In this document: piece by piece, positions 1 to 8,986 of the stretch | Layout of the letters: every line of letters starts with the position of its first letter | Numbering within the stretch: the stretch's first letter is position 1 | Assembly: GCA_903858275.1 (NCBI GenBank) | Contig: CAIOIC010000063.1 | Span: 18,363 to 82,362, forward strand | Length of the DNA: 64,000 bases | Reading direction: 5' to 3' | Source: an uncultured Verrucomicrobia subdivision 3 bacterium | GTDB taxonomy: Bacteria; Verrucomicrobiota; Verrucomicrobiia; Limisphaerales; UBA11358 | Notes under the pieces: generated by a model | What the model was told of the DNA's origin: nothing | What the model saw: only the letters and a program-made list of their open reading frames with translations | The model's database searches: none | Made by a program: the position numbers and the translations under genes

Positions 1-2346
1 GCGCTGGCGGATTTAGCCGATCAAGGCAACGAAGCCATGGTGCAAAAGAAAACCACCGAAGCGCGGGCTATTTTTTCGAAGATACTCGGCACGCCCGGAG
101 TGCCGCCGTTTTGGGCCGCTTGGGCGGAATTGCGAATGGCGCAGTCATACCGGTTGGATGGAAATGATTCGTCCGCCAAAGATATTTATCGCCGCATCCA
201 AAGCCGGACCACTTATCTGGCCCACCACCGTCAGGAAGCCGCCGGGTTGTTGTCGGAAATGGAGCGCACCGCCAAAGGTTTGCCCGCCCGCGATGTGACC
301 GAGTCGCGCACCAAGCTGCCAGCCATCCAACGCTATGCGGCGGAAGTGTGGGTGGCACCCGATGGCAATGACGCCAATTCCGGTCAGCCGGCGAAACCGG
401 TGGCCACGCTTGCCCGCGCCCGCGATCTTGTGCGCGAGTTGCGCCGCAGCGCGAAGGGCCCCATCGCGGTCATCTTGAAAAACGGCGAGTATCGCGTCGA
501 TGGGACGCTGGCTTTGGGCGCCGAGGATTCCGGCGGTAAAGATGCGCCGGTGGTTTGGAAGGCGGCGGAGAGCGGCAAGGCGATTCTCTACGGAGGCATG
601 AAGCTCACGGGTTTTGTTCCGGTGCAAGATTCAGCCATTCTGGCGCGCTTGGCTCCGGAAGCGCGGGGTAAGGTTTTGATGTGTGATCTCAAGGCGCTTG
701 GCCTCCAAGACTACGGAGCTTTGGCGGTGCGCGGTTATAGTCAACCGCCTTCTCCGCCGACCGTGGAACTGTATGTGGATGGCGAGCCGCAGACGCTGGC
801 CCGCTGGCCGAATGAGGGTTTCGTGGACGCCGGCAAGCTTATCGAGCCGGGGAACATAGCCAATGGAACACCGTCGGCGTTCGAGTATTTGGACAATCGC
901 CATGCCCGCTGGATGGCAGCGGAGGATGCTTGGCTGTTTGGCTACTGGCGCTTTCTCTGGGCTGATTCCACGCTCAAAATTGGAAAGATTGATACGGCAG
1001 CCAAACGCATTGTCACCGCCAAGCCTTATGATTATGGCAAGCATGGAATGGATACCAAGCAGGGCATCAAATACTATGCATTCAATTTGCTGGAGGAACT
1101 GGACCGTCCCGGCGAATGGTATTTGGATCGTCGCACGGGAAAACTTTACCTCTGGCCCACCGGCGATGCGCAGCGGCAAAAAATTGAGCTGGGCGTGCTC
1201 AAGGTGCCGTTTCTGACGACCAAGGAAACCTCGAACCTGCGCTTGGAGGGATTGGTGTTCGACCTCGGCCGTTTTGACGGAATCCAAATCACCAAAGGCG
1301 ACAATGTCCAGATTGTCGGCTGCGAGGTGAAACGCATGGCCGGCAACGGTGTGATCATCAATGGCGGCACCCGGCACATGTTGTTGGGCTGCGACATTCA
1401 TCACACTGGCCGAAACGCAACCTCATTGGTTGGTGGAAACCGGGCGACGTTGGAGCGGGCGGATTTTCTGGTGGAAAACTGCCACCTGCACCATTTCGGG
1501 CGGATTGATCGCACTTACACGCCGGCCATCTATATCTCGGGTGTGGGCATGCGCATCGCTCACAACCTGATGAACGACGGGCCCAGTTCCTGCGTCCGGA
1601 TTGATGGCAATGACATCCTGATTGAATACAATGAAGTTCACAGCATGGTGCGCGAATCCGATGATCAAGGCGCCATGGAAAGCTTTGGCAATCCATCGTT
1701 CCGCGGCATCGTTTACCGCTTCAACCGTTTTGAAAACATTGGCAATGGCCTTGCCCTGGTCAATGGTCAGGCGGCCATCCGTTTCGATGACGTGATCAGC
1801 GGCATGGTGGTCTATGGCAACGTTTTTATCCGCGCCGCCAGCGGCCATTTCGGCGCGATCAACATCAATGGCGGACGCGACAATGTTTTCGACAACAACC
1901 TCTTCATTGATTGCAAATACGGCATCACCGGCGGCTGGCGTCACAAACACAAACACTGGCTGGACACGGAGCAAGGCCTCAAGAAAGACGCCTACCAGAC
2001 GCCGCTTTATCTCCAGCGCTATCCGGAAATGGCGAATATGCTCGATGGCAAGGGCCGCAATTTCGCCTCGCGCATGGCCTTGATTGATTCCGGCACGCCG
2101 ATTGTTCAAAAGGCGTTCTTCGACAGCCTGGCCGTGCGCAGTGAGTCCATGACCAATGCCGGCGCAAGTTTGCTGACCAAAAACTCCGACTTGCCCGGCA
2201 GTGTCGCCAGCGAACTCGGCCTGCGCCTGGGACTCCGCCCGATTCCGGTTGGCGAGATCGGGCTTTATGCGGATCGCACCCGCGCCCAATGGCCTGTGAT
2301 TTCGAAACCCATCGCGGTGCCCGATTGGCGGCAGAATGCAAAGTAA
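1..2346 (+). CDS. Right-handed parallel beta-helix protein (5' partial)
   Basis: The reading frame is open to the first base of the window, so the gene starts upstream; the ATG at 37 in the ORF track is probably internal. About 781 residues are visible. The first 90 look helical and TPR-like (alternating Ala/Leu/Arg). After VWVAPDGNDANSG comes the layout of secreted beta-helix carbohydrate-active proteins (PbH1 repeats), with repeated short turns such as LRLEGLVFDLGRFDGIQI. Such proteins are usually polysaccharide lyases or glycosidases, but no catalytic motif could be assigned. It heads a plus-strand run of sugar-metabolism genes. The beta-helix fold is well supported; the enzyme activity is not. 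Confidence 0.75.
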   Translation, partial: ALADLADQGNEAMVQKKTTEARAIFSKILGTPGVPPFWAAWAELRMAQSYRLDGNDSSAKDIYRRIQSRTTYLAHHRQEAAGLLSEMERTAKGLPARDVTESRTKLPAIQRYAAEVWVAPDGNDANSGQPAKPVATLARARDLVRELRRSAKGPIAVILKNGEYRVDGTLALGAEDSGGKDAPVVWKAAESGKAILYGGMKLTGFVPVQDSAILARLAPEARGKVLMCDLKALGLQDYGALAVRGYSQPPSPPTVELYVDGEPQTLARWPNEGFVDAGKLIEPGNIANGTPSAFEYLDNRHARWMAAEDAWLFGYWRFLWADSTLKIGKIDTAAKRIVTAKPYDYGKHGMDTKQGIKYYAFNLLEELDRPGEWYLDRRTGKLYLWPTGDAQRQKIELGVLKVPFLTTKETSNLRLEGLVFDLGRFDGIQITKGDNVQIVGCEVKRMAGNGVIINGGTRHMLLGCDIHHTGRNATSLVGGNRATLERADFLVENCHLHHFGRIDRTYTPAIYISGVGMRIAHNLMNDGPSSCVRIDGNDILIEYNEVHSMVRESDDQGAMESFGNPSFRGIVYRFNRFENIGNGLALVNGQAAIRFDDVISGMVVYGNVFIRAASGHFGAININGGRDNVFDNNLFIDCKYGITGGWRHKHKHWLDTEQGLKKDAYQTPLYLQRYPEMANMLDGKGRNFASRMALIDSGTPIVQKAFFDSLAVRSESMTNAGASLLTKNSDLPGSVASELGLRLGLRPIPVGEIGLYADRTRAQWPVISKPIAVPDWRQNAK

Positions 2347-2378
2347 TCATAAGCAGTTAATCAATTGAGAGGCAAAAA

Positions 2379-3284
2379 ATGAAACGACTGAAACTCACCG
2401 CCAATGGCCCGGAATTTTCCCGAATGGTCTATGGCACCTGGCGATTGCTCGACACCAAGCCGACGGCGCAGGAAATCAACCGCCGGCTGCACGCGTGTGT
2501 TGACCTCGGCATCACGACCATTGACACGGCGGAAATCTACGGCCTCTACGAAGTCGAATCGGCGCTGGGCGCAGCGCTGGCCTTGTCGCCCGGTTTGCGG
2601 GACAAGCTGGAAATCGTCACAAAGGCGGGGATATATGTGCCGTGCGCCTATCATCCCGAACGCCAGACGGCTCATTACAACGCCGCCGGTGCGCGGTTGG
2701 TGAAGAGCCTGGAAAAATCACTGCGCTTGCTGGGCACGGATCGGGTGGAGCTGTTTCTCGTGCATCGTCCCGACTGGCTGACGCGCGCCGACGATACGGC
2801 GGCTGGATTGAATCAGTTGTTGCGCAGCGGCAAAATTCACGCGGCCGGCGTGTCTAACTACTCGGCCTCGCAATTTGATCTGCTGACCGCGCGCATGGAA
2901 AAACCGCTGGCGACGAACCAGCTTGAATTTCATCTTCTGCATCACGATCCCATCCATGACGGCACGTTCCACCAATGCGAGAAGCAAGGCGTGTTGCCGA
3001 TGGCGTGGAGTCCGCTGGCAGGCGGACGTTTGTTCGATTCGAAAAACGCCGCCGCCCAGCGGCTCGCGCTGGCGGCGCAAAATCTCGCCGCGCGTTACGG
3101 CGGCGCGACGCTGGAACAACTCGCCTATGCATGGGTCATGGCGCATCCCAGCCGACCCTTGCCGGTCATCGGCACCAATAAGCTGGAACGAATCCAAAGT
3201 GCGGTTGAAGCGGACAAAATCACGCTGGCGCACGAAGATTGGTATGCCCTGTGGGAAGCCGCGCAAGGACGGCGGGTGCCGTGA
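2379..3284 (+). CDS. Aldo/keto reductase family oxidoreductase
   Basis: 301 residues, the usual size for a single-domain NADP-dependent aldo/keto reductase. The family tetrad is visible: Asp and Tyr in DTAEIYG near residue 50, Lys in VTKAG near 83 and His in LVHRPDW near 125. The C-terminal coenzyme region (PVIGTNKLERI) is also present. Overall it resembles the YdhF-like group. There is no signal peptide, so it should be cytoplasmic, unlike most of its neighbours. A GAGAGG ribosome binding site lies just before the ATG. It probably reduces a sugar aldehyde or ketone released by the surrounding locus; the substrate is unknown. Confidence 0.9.
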   Translation: MKRLKLTANGPEFSRMVYGTWRLLDTKPTAQEINRRLHACVDLGITTIDTAEIYGLYEVESALGAALALSPGLRDKLEIVTKAGIYVPCAYHPERQTAHYNAAGARLVKSLEKSLRLLGTDRVELFLVHRPDWLTRADDTAAGLNQLLRSGKIHAAGVSNYSASQFDLLTARMEKPLATNQLEFHLLHHDPIHDGTFHQCEKQGVLPMAWSPLAGGRLFDSKNAAAQRLALAAQNLAARYGGATLEQLAYAWVMAHPSRPLPVIGTNKLERIQSAVEADKITLAHEDWYALWEAAQGRRVP

Positions 3285-3447
3285 ACATTTTTTAATTCAT
3301 CCATGCGAACGTTGGAAATTGTTTGACTCGGTAAAACTTAAAAATCACTCTGTCGCCTTAACCAATGACAAACCCTGTGCCGAACCGCATATAGTTAACT
3401 TTCTAAAATAACCAAACTCCCAAACCACCACTCGCAACAAAATAAAT

Positions 3448-4911
3448 ATGAATCAAAATACCATCAACCGTCGCAACTTCCTCAAAACCGCTTCGCTGGC
3501 CACCGGCGCGGTGGTTTTCGGCGTGCCGGCGCTGCTGCGCGGCCAAAACCTCAACAGCAAACTGAACATCGCCATCATCGGCGCCGGCGGCAAAGGTGCG
3601 AGCGATACCGTTTGCTGCTCCACCGAGAACATCGTGGCTTTATGCGACGTGGATGGCGGCATTCTGGCTAAGCAGCTTGAGAAATATCCCGGCGCCAAGG
3701 GTTTTCAGGATTTCCGCAAGATGTTCAGCGAATTGGGCAAGGGCATTGATGCCGTTGACATCGCCACCCCGGATCATTTCCACGGCATCGCCGCTGCCCA
3801 TGCCATGCGCCAGGGCAAACATGTTTACTGCCAGAAACCCTTGGTGCAGACGATTCACGAAGCGCGTTACCTGCGCGATCTTGCCCGGAAAACGGGCCTC
3901 GTTACCCAGATGGGCAACCAGGGCAGTGCCGCCGATGGATTGCGCCGCGCGGTTGAGTGCATCCAGGCAGGCATCATCGGCAAGGTGAGTGAGGTTCACG
4001 TCTGGACCAATCGCCCGGTCTGGCCGCAAGGCATGAACCGCCCCGAAGGTTCCGATCCCGTGCCGGAAAATCTTAACTGGGATATCTGGCTTGGCCCCGC
4101 CCCGGTGCGGCCATTCAAGAGTGGCGTCTATCACGGTTTCAAATGGCGTGGCTGGCAGGATTTCGGCACCGGTGCGCTGGGCGATATGGCCTGCCACACC
4201 GTCAACATGCCGTTCCGTGCGCTTCAGCTGGGTCATCCGAAGGAAATCTCATCAGAGGCTTTCGGCGTGATGAACAAAGAAACGTATCCTATCGGGTCGA
4301 AAATTCATTTTAAATTCCCGGCGCGTTCGAATAAGGGAAACAAGTCTTCCGATTCCCCGGTCTCGCTCTGGTGGTATGACGGCGGGCAGGTTGATGCCAC
4401 TAAGCCCAACGGCCACGATTTCAGCAACAAGCCGCCGAAAGAACTGCTCAAAGACATTGAGGTTTTTCGCGGTGAAGTTCCCAACAGCGCCTGCCTCATC
4501 GTCGGCGAAAACGGCACCATCTTTTCACCGGATGACTATGGCCAGCAGTTTTTTGTGAAGCTGAAAAATGATGAAAAATATGTCAGTTACTCAAAACATC
4601 CCGAAGTTGAAAAGATTCCGCAGACCATTGAGCGCAATCAGTTTAAACCGGATGCAACCAGCAAAGGGTCGGGCGACGACTTGCGCCACCACATGGAGTG
4701 GATCAATGCCATCAAAGCCAATAAGCCTCAGAATTGTTATTCACGGTTTGAAATTGCCGCGCAGCTTACGGAAATCATGTTGCTCGGTTGCGTCGCGCTC
4801 CAGGTCGGCAAGAAACTCGACTGGGATGGGGAGAAGATGAAAGCCAAGAACTGCCCGGAGGCCGCACCGTTTATCAAACGCAACAACCGCGCGGGCTGGG
4901 CAATGGCTTAA
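3448..4911 (+). CDS. Tat-exported Gfo/Idh/MocA family oxidoreductase
   Basis: 487 residues. The N-terminus has a twin-arginine signal (RRNFLKTASLATG) followed by a Rossmann segment (NIAIIGAGGKGA) and the Gfo/Idh/MocA signature with the EKP-like motif as CQKPL. The C-terminal alpha/beta domain is complete. Tat export implies that the folded protein, with bound nicotinamide cofactor, works in the periplasm. Proteins of this kind found beside DUF1080 proteins oxidise glycosides at C3 to 3-keto-glycosides, and the next gene here is a DUF1080 protein 12 bp downstream. The substrate is unknown. It is one of three such oxidoreductases in the locus. Confidence 0.9.
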   Translation: MNQNTINRRNFLKTASLATGAVVFGVPALLRGQNLNSKLNIAIIGAGGKGASDTVCCSTENIVALCDVDGGILAKQLEKYPGAKGFQDFRKMFSELGKGIDAVDIATPDHFHGIAAAHAMRQGKHVYCQKPLVQTIHEARYLRDLARKTGLVTQMGNQGSAADGLRRAVECIQAGIIGKVSEVHVWTNRPVWPQGMNRPEGSDPVPENLNWDIWLGPAPVRPFKSGVYHGFKWRGWQDFGTGALGDMACHTVNMPFRALQLGHPKEISSEAFGVMNKETYPIGSKIHFKFPARSNKGNKSSDSPVSLWWYDGGQVDATKPNGHDFSNKPPKELLKDIEVFRGEVPNSACLIVGENGTIFSPDDYGQQFFVKLKNDEKYVSYSKHPEVEKIPQTIERNQFKPDATSKGSGDDLRHHMEWINAIKANKPQNCYSRFEIAAQLTEIMLLGCVALQVGKKLDWDGEKMKAKNCPEAAPFIKRNNRAGWAMA

Positions 4912-4923
4912 AACATCGGTGCC

Positions 4924-5934
4924 ATGATTAAATTCGTTGCGAAATTGACCGTGGCCGTTCTGTTCGCCGCCGGCACTGCGCTGGCGGCGGACAGCGTGAC
5001 GCCTTTTGTCGGCAACTGGGCGCTCATTTTGCCCGGCAATGTTCCCGGGTGGCTGGGTATCGCTCCCAAAGGCGATCAGCTCGAAGGCTCCATGCTGTGG
5101 GGTTGGTCCAGTCCCTTCCCGGTGGAGCAGGTTGCCGTGAAAGGGCAGGTGCTGGCTTTCACCCGCATCCGCACCGTGCCGCGCAAGGACGAAACCGGCA
5201 AAGTCATCCGGACCGATCGGCTGGCCGACACGTTCACCGGCACTGTCGAAGGGGACGCAATCAAAGTCACCCTCCTTCGCTCGCACGACAACGACGCCGG
5301 TGTGGACAAGCAGGAATTTGCCGGCAAGCGCATTCCGCCCGTGCCGCCCGCGCCCAATTTGGCGAAGGTGAAATTTGGCGATGCCATCCCGCTTTTCAAC
5401 GGCAAGGATTTGACCGGCTGGCGATTGCTTAATCCGAAAGCACCGAATGGCTGGAGCGCCGAGGGGGGCATTTTGGTGAATCGCGCACCGCAGGAAGAGG
5501 GTAAACCGCACAAGAATTATGGCAACCTGCGCACCGACCGGGAATTTGAAGACTTCAATCTGACCTTGGAGGCGCGGGTGCCCAAGGATGGCAACAGTGG
5601 CGTTTACCTGCGCGGCTTATATGAGATTCAGGTGATGGACAGTTTCGGTAAGCCTCTTGATCCGCATAACATGGGCGCTCTTTACGGACGCATCCAGCCC
5701 GCTGTGAGCGCCGAGAAACCCGTCGGCGAATGGCAGACCCTTGACATCACCCTTGTGGCGCGGCATCTGACCGTGGTGCTAAACGGCAGGAAAATCATCA
5801 ACAATCAACCTGTGCTGGGCATCACCGGCGGCGCCCTGACCGCAGATGAATTCAAGCCGGGGCCGATTTATCTGCAAGGCGATCACACCGGCATTGAATA
5901 TCGCAACCTCGTTTTGCGACCCGTCGCAAAATAA
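4924..5934 (+). CDS. DUF1080 (3-keto-disaccharide hydrolase family) secreted protein
   Basis: 336 residues with a Sec signal peptide ending near GTALA-ADS. Residues 25-135 form an extra N-terminal beta domain. From about residue 155 (IPLFNGKDLTGWRLL) to the end is a classic DUF1080 concanavalin-like fold, with GVYLRGLYEIQVMDS and EWQTLDITLVARHLTV. Pfam names this family 3-keto-disaccharide hydrolase after enzymes that cleave C3-oxidised glycosides. The position directly after a Gfo/Idh/MocA oxidoreductase fits that pathway. Function is inferred from family and context; no catalytic residues were assigned. Confidence 0.85.
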   Translation: MIKFVAKLTVAVLFAAGTALAADSVTPFVGNWALILPGNVPGWLGIAPKGDQLEGSMLWGWSSPFPVEQVAVKGQVLAFTRIRTVPRKDETGKVIRTDRLADTFTGTVEGDAIKVTLLRSHDNDAGVDKQEFAGKRIPPVPPAPNLAKVKFGDAIPLFNGKDLTGWRLLNPKAPNGWSAEGGILVNRAPQEEGKPHKNYGNLRTDREFEDFNLTLEARVPKDGNSGVYLRGLYEIQVMDSFGKPLDPHNMGALYGRIQPAVSAEKPVGEWQTLDITLVARHLTVVLNGRKIINNQPVLGITGGALTADEFKPGPIYLQGDHTGIEYRNLVLRPVAK

Positions 5935-5964
5935 GGATTTCAATCCAATAACCACGGGAGTTAA

Positions 5965-6615
5965 TTGCTTCGCCCAATCTTGTCAAAGAAATCACCGAAC
6001 CCCGGAATTGTCTCCGATTTTGCCAGCTGTGACGTCGGGTCGCCTGCGTTGACTGGTTCAGCCAGGCCAGTCGGACAAGGCTGGGACATCGTTGCCGGCG
6101 GAGCGGATATCTGGGAAAAAGCTGATCAGTTTCATTTCGTTTACAAATCCTTTTCGGGCGACTTCGACCTTGCCATCCGGGCTGAAAGTTTTGCGCCCGC
6201 CCATCTGTATTCCAAGGCCGGAATCATGGTTCGGGAAAGCCTGAAGACCGACAGTGCGCACCTGATGTTTCTGGTTTTTGCGAACAATGCGCCGCGAAAC
6301 AACAATCTGGGCGCATATGAAATGCAGTTCCGTGCGACTGCCGGCGATGAGTGTCGGGCGATTTATCCCGCCCAACTGCCGCCCGCGCCGCCGGAATTTC
6401 CCGCCGCCTTTCCCGATTCATGGTTGCGGGTCAAGCGGTCCGGCAACCGGTTTTTTGCGTTCGCTTCCACCGATGGCAAAACCTGGAAGTTGTATACGCA
6501 GCCCGTTCTGGCATTGGCCCGCTCCGTATTGGTTGGGCCGGCGCTGACCTCGCATGAACCGTTGACCGCAGCCAAGGTTGCGTTTCGCGATTATGCCGAG
6601 TTTGCCCAAGCCTGA
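5965..6615 (+). CDS. DUF1349-like concanavalin-fold protein
   Basis: 216 residues starting from TTG, the first possible start after an in-frame TAA; GGGAG lies 4 nt upstream. No ATG gives a complete domain. Segments such as WEKADQFHFVYKSFSGDFD, SKAGIMVRESL and WLRVKRSGNRFFAFASTDG are typical of DUF1349-like beta-sandwich proteins that often accompany glycoside hydrolases. There is no clear signal peptide, which is odd for this family, so the N-terminus may be truncated or mis-started. Its role in the locus, perhaps carbohydrate binding, is an inference. Confidence 0.7.
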   Translation: MLRPILSKKSPNPGIVSDFASCDVGSPALTGSARPVGQGWDIVAGGADIWEKADQFHFVYKSFSGDFDLAIRAESFAPAHLYSKAGIMVRESLKTDSAHLMFLVFANNAPRNNNLGAYEMQFRATAGDECRAIYPAQLPPAPPEFPAAFPDSWLRVKRSGNRFFAFASTDGKTWKLYTQPVLALARSVLVGPALTSHEPLTAAKVAFRDYAEFAQA

Positions 6616-6678
6616 GGAATTGATTATATTTTGCCATATTTCAAACCCCCAACGATACCAGCATTGAATTTATCCATT

Positions 6679-7542
6679 ATGAAATCCACCAACCAGATCA
6701 TTAAACCGTTGCTGCTTTTCGCGGCGACCATCATCGCCGCCGGCAGTCTTAAGGCTGAACCGCTTTTCCCCCAGGCTCCGGGCATGTGTTCCTACACTCA
6801 TCGCGAGCAGTTCAAGAAAGACGTGCCCGCCACGCTGGACGCCATCAAGGCGCTCGGCATCACGGATATGGAATTTTCCAACCTCTTCGGCAAAACGGCG
6901 GCGGAATTGCGGCAATTGCTCGACGCGCGCGGGATGGTCTGCACGTCCTTTGGCGTGAATTATGACGATTTGGTAAAAAAAACTGATGTGGTCGCCGGCA
7001 ACGCCAAGGCCCTCGGTGCAAAATTTGTCCGCGTGGCGTGGTTGCCGAGCCGCCAGCCGTTCACGTTGGAACTGGCCAAACAAACTGCCGCCGAGTTCAA
7101 CCGCATCGGCAAACAATTGCGCGAACAACACGGCCTGACGTTCTGCTACCACAACCACGGCTACGAATTTGTGAAACAGGACAATGGCACGCTGTTCGAT
7201 GTGCTGGTGGCGGAAACCAATCCGCAGGATGTGAGCTTTGAACTTGATATTTTGTGGGCGCACCACCCCGGAGCAAATCCCGCCGCGCTGCTGGCGAAGC
7301 ATGGTTCGCGTTTCAAGCTGATGCATTTGAAAGATCTCAGGCAGGGCGTGAAAGGCGACTTGAGCGGCAAGACCGCCGTGGAAAACGACGTGGCGCTGGG
7401 CACAGGCCAGATTGATATCCCGGCGGTGCTGAAGGCCGCCCAAAAAGCCGGCGTGCTGCATTACTACATTGAAGACGAAAGCCCGAGCATCGCCACACAA
7501 GTGCCGCAGACCATTGCTTATCTGAAAAGCCTGAAGAACTGA
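6679..7542 (+). CDS. Secreted sugar phosphate isomerase/epimerase-like TIM-barrel protein
   Basis: The track begins at a TTG (6631); I prefer the ATG at 6679, which gives 287 residues and a good signal peptide (LLLFAATIIAAGSLKA). The rest is a xylose-isomerase-like TIM barrel, with metal-site-like motifs CYHNHGYEF, FELDILWAHHPG and LMHLKDLRQG and a C-terminal YYIEDESP. Exported members of this family occur with Gfo/Idh/MocA and DUF1080 proteins in 3-keto-glycoside loci, where they act on keto-sugars. It lies between DUF1080/DUF1349 genes and a second oxidoreductase, so the same role is likely here. Confidence 0.85.
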   Translation: MKSTNQIIKPLLLFAATIIAAGSLKAEPLFPQAPGMCSYTHREQFKKDVPATLDAIKALGITDMEFSNLFGKTAAELRQLLDARGMVCTSFGVNYDDLVKKTDVVAGNAKALGAKFVRVAWLPSRQPFTLELAKQTAAEFNRIGKQLREQHGLTFCYHNHGYEFVKQDNGTLFDVLVAETNPQDVSFELDILWAHHPGANPAALLAKHGSRFKLMHLKDLRQGVKGDLSGKTAVENDVALGTGQIDIPAVLKAAQKAGVLHYYIEDESPSIATQVPQTIAYLKSLKN

Positions 7543-7565
7543 CAACCTCCAACGCAAAATTGACC

Positions 7566-8927
7566 ATGAAACAAAAAATCTCCCGTCGCCAGTTTGTCGC
7601 CTCATCCCTCACCATCGGGGCCGCCGCCGCGCTGATGCCGCGCACGTTTTTGCGGGCCGCAGCATCTCCCGCCAACAAAGTTGTGCTCGCCGTCGCGGGG
7701 GTCCGCACGGGCGCGCCCGGCAGCAGCGGACGCGGCATCGAACTCATCAATAAATTTTCCGCGCTGCCCGGGGTGGAGTTCAAGTATGTGATTGATGTGG
7801 ATTGCCGCTATCTTTCCCCTGCCGCCGACATCACGGAAAAGAAGCAGGGCAAAGCCCCGCAGCAGGAAACGGATTTTCGCCGGGTGTTGGAAGACAAGGA
7901 CGTGGACGGGCTGCTCATCACCACGCCGGACCACTGGCATGCGCCCATGGCGATTCTTGCCGCCAAAGCCGGCAAACACGTCTACGTCGAGAAGCCCTGC
8001 AGCCACAATCCGCGCGAAGGCGAAATCCTGGTCGAGGTCGCCAAAAAATATAAGCGGCTGGTGCAGATGGGCAGCCAGCGCCGCTCCATCGCCAACGTCC
8101 AGCAGATGTGCCGGGAAATTCAGGAGGGATTGATTGGAAAGCTTTTCCTTGCGCAATGCTTTTACGCCCGCCGCCGTCCGTCCATCGGCTTTGGCAAAGT
8201 CGTCAAGCCGCCGGCCGATTTGGACTGGGACTTGTGGCAGGGGCCGGCTCCGCGCACGGAATACCGCGATAACCTTCATCCCTACAACTGGCATTGGTTC
8301 TGGCGCTGGGGCACCGGCGAAGCCCTCAACAACGGCGTGCATCTGCTCGACGTCGCGCGCTGGGCGATGGGTGTGACCTTCCCGACCAAGGTCAGTTCTT
8401 TCGGTGGCCGCTGGCACGATGTGGGCCTCGATGATTGGGAAGCCCCGGACACGCAGGAAATCCAGCTGGAATTCGGTCCCGGCAAGGGCATCTCGTGGTT
8501 TGGCCGCTCCTGCAGCACCTATGGCGCGCCCGGCTACAAATCGAACGGCATCGTGTTCTACGGCAGCAAAGGAACGATCGATTACGACGGCAGCGGCACT
8601 TACACGGTCTATGATCTGGACAATAAACCGGTCAAAAAAGTCGGCGAAGATCCCGGTAAAAAATCGAATCTGGCCAACGGCGCGGATCCGGGTCTCAATG
8701 ACAATCATGCGCTGAACTTTGTCGAATCCATTCGCGGTAATGCGAAGTTGAACGCCCCGATTGATCAGGGACACAACAGCACCTTGCTCGCCCAACTCGG
8801 CAACATCGCCCAGCGCGTAGGCCACAGTCTGCGCACGGATCCGACCAACGGACACATTCTCGACGACCGGAAGGCCGCCGCCTTGTGGACGCGTGAATAT
8901 GCGTCTGGCTGGAAGCCGACCGTTTAA
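7566..8927 (+). CDS. Tat-exported Gfo/Idh/MocA family oxidoreductase
   Basis: 453 residues from ATG 7566 (the track's TTG at 7560 adds only two residues). The Tat signal is SRRQFVASSLTIGAAAALM. A Rossmann-like N-terminal domain follows, with the conserved VDGLLITTPDHWHAPM and VEKPCSHN, where EKP is the family motif, then the C-terminal oxidoreductase domain. It lies 23 bp after the TIM-barrel gene, consistent with cotranscription. It is clearly diverged from the oxidoreductase at 3448, so the two may oxidise different glycosides or work as a pair. Substrate unknown. Confidence 0.9.
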   Translation: MKQKISRRQFVASSLTIGAAAALMPRTFLRAAASPANKVVLAVAGVRTGAPGSSGRGIELINKFSALPGVEFKYVIDVDCRYLSPAADITEKKQGKAPQQETDFRRVLEDKDVDGLLITTPDHWHAPMAILAAKAGKHVYVEKPCSHNPREGEILVEVAKKYKRLVQMGSQRRSIANVQQMCREIQEGLIGKLFLAQCFYARRRPSIGFGKVVKPPADLDWDLWQGPAPRTEYRDNLHPYNWHWFWRWGTGEALNNGVHLLDVARWAMGVTFPTKVSSFGGRWHDVGLDDWEAPDTQEIQLEFGPGKGISWFGRSCSTYGAPGYKSNGIVFYGSKGTIDYDGSGTYTVYDLDNKPVKKVGEDPGKKSNLANGADPGLNDNHALNFVESIRGNAKLNAPIDQGHNSTLLAQLGNIAQRVGHSLRTDPTNGHILDDRKAAALWTREYASGWKPTV

Positions 8928-8986
8928 TTCTTGAACTTTCGCCAACGCGAAATGCTGGAAGCAAAACGACTTGTTTTTGATGCCCC

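Noticed and set aside
631-1404. Long minus-strand ORFs opposite the sugar-locus genes (also 7602-9011, 45206-46447 and 36066-37271)
   Set aside because: They are shadows of strongly supported genes on the other strand, without recognisable domains or ribosome binding sites.
6740-6760. CTTAAGG in the TIM-barrel gene as another operator
   Set aside because: No paired half-site 11 bp away and it is inside a signal-peptide coding region.
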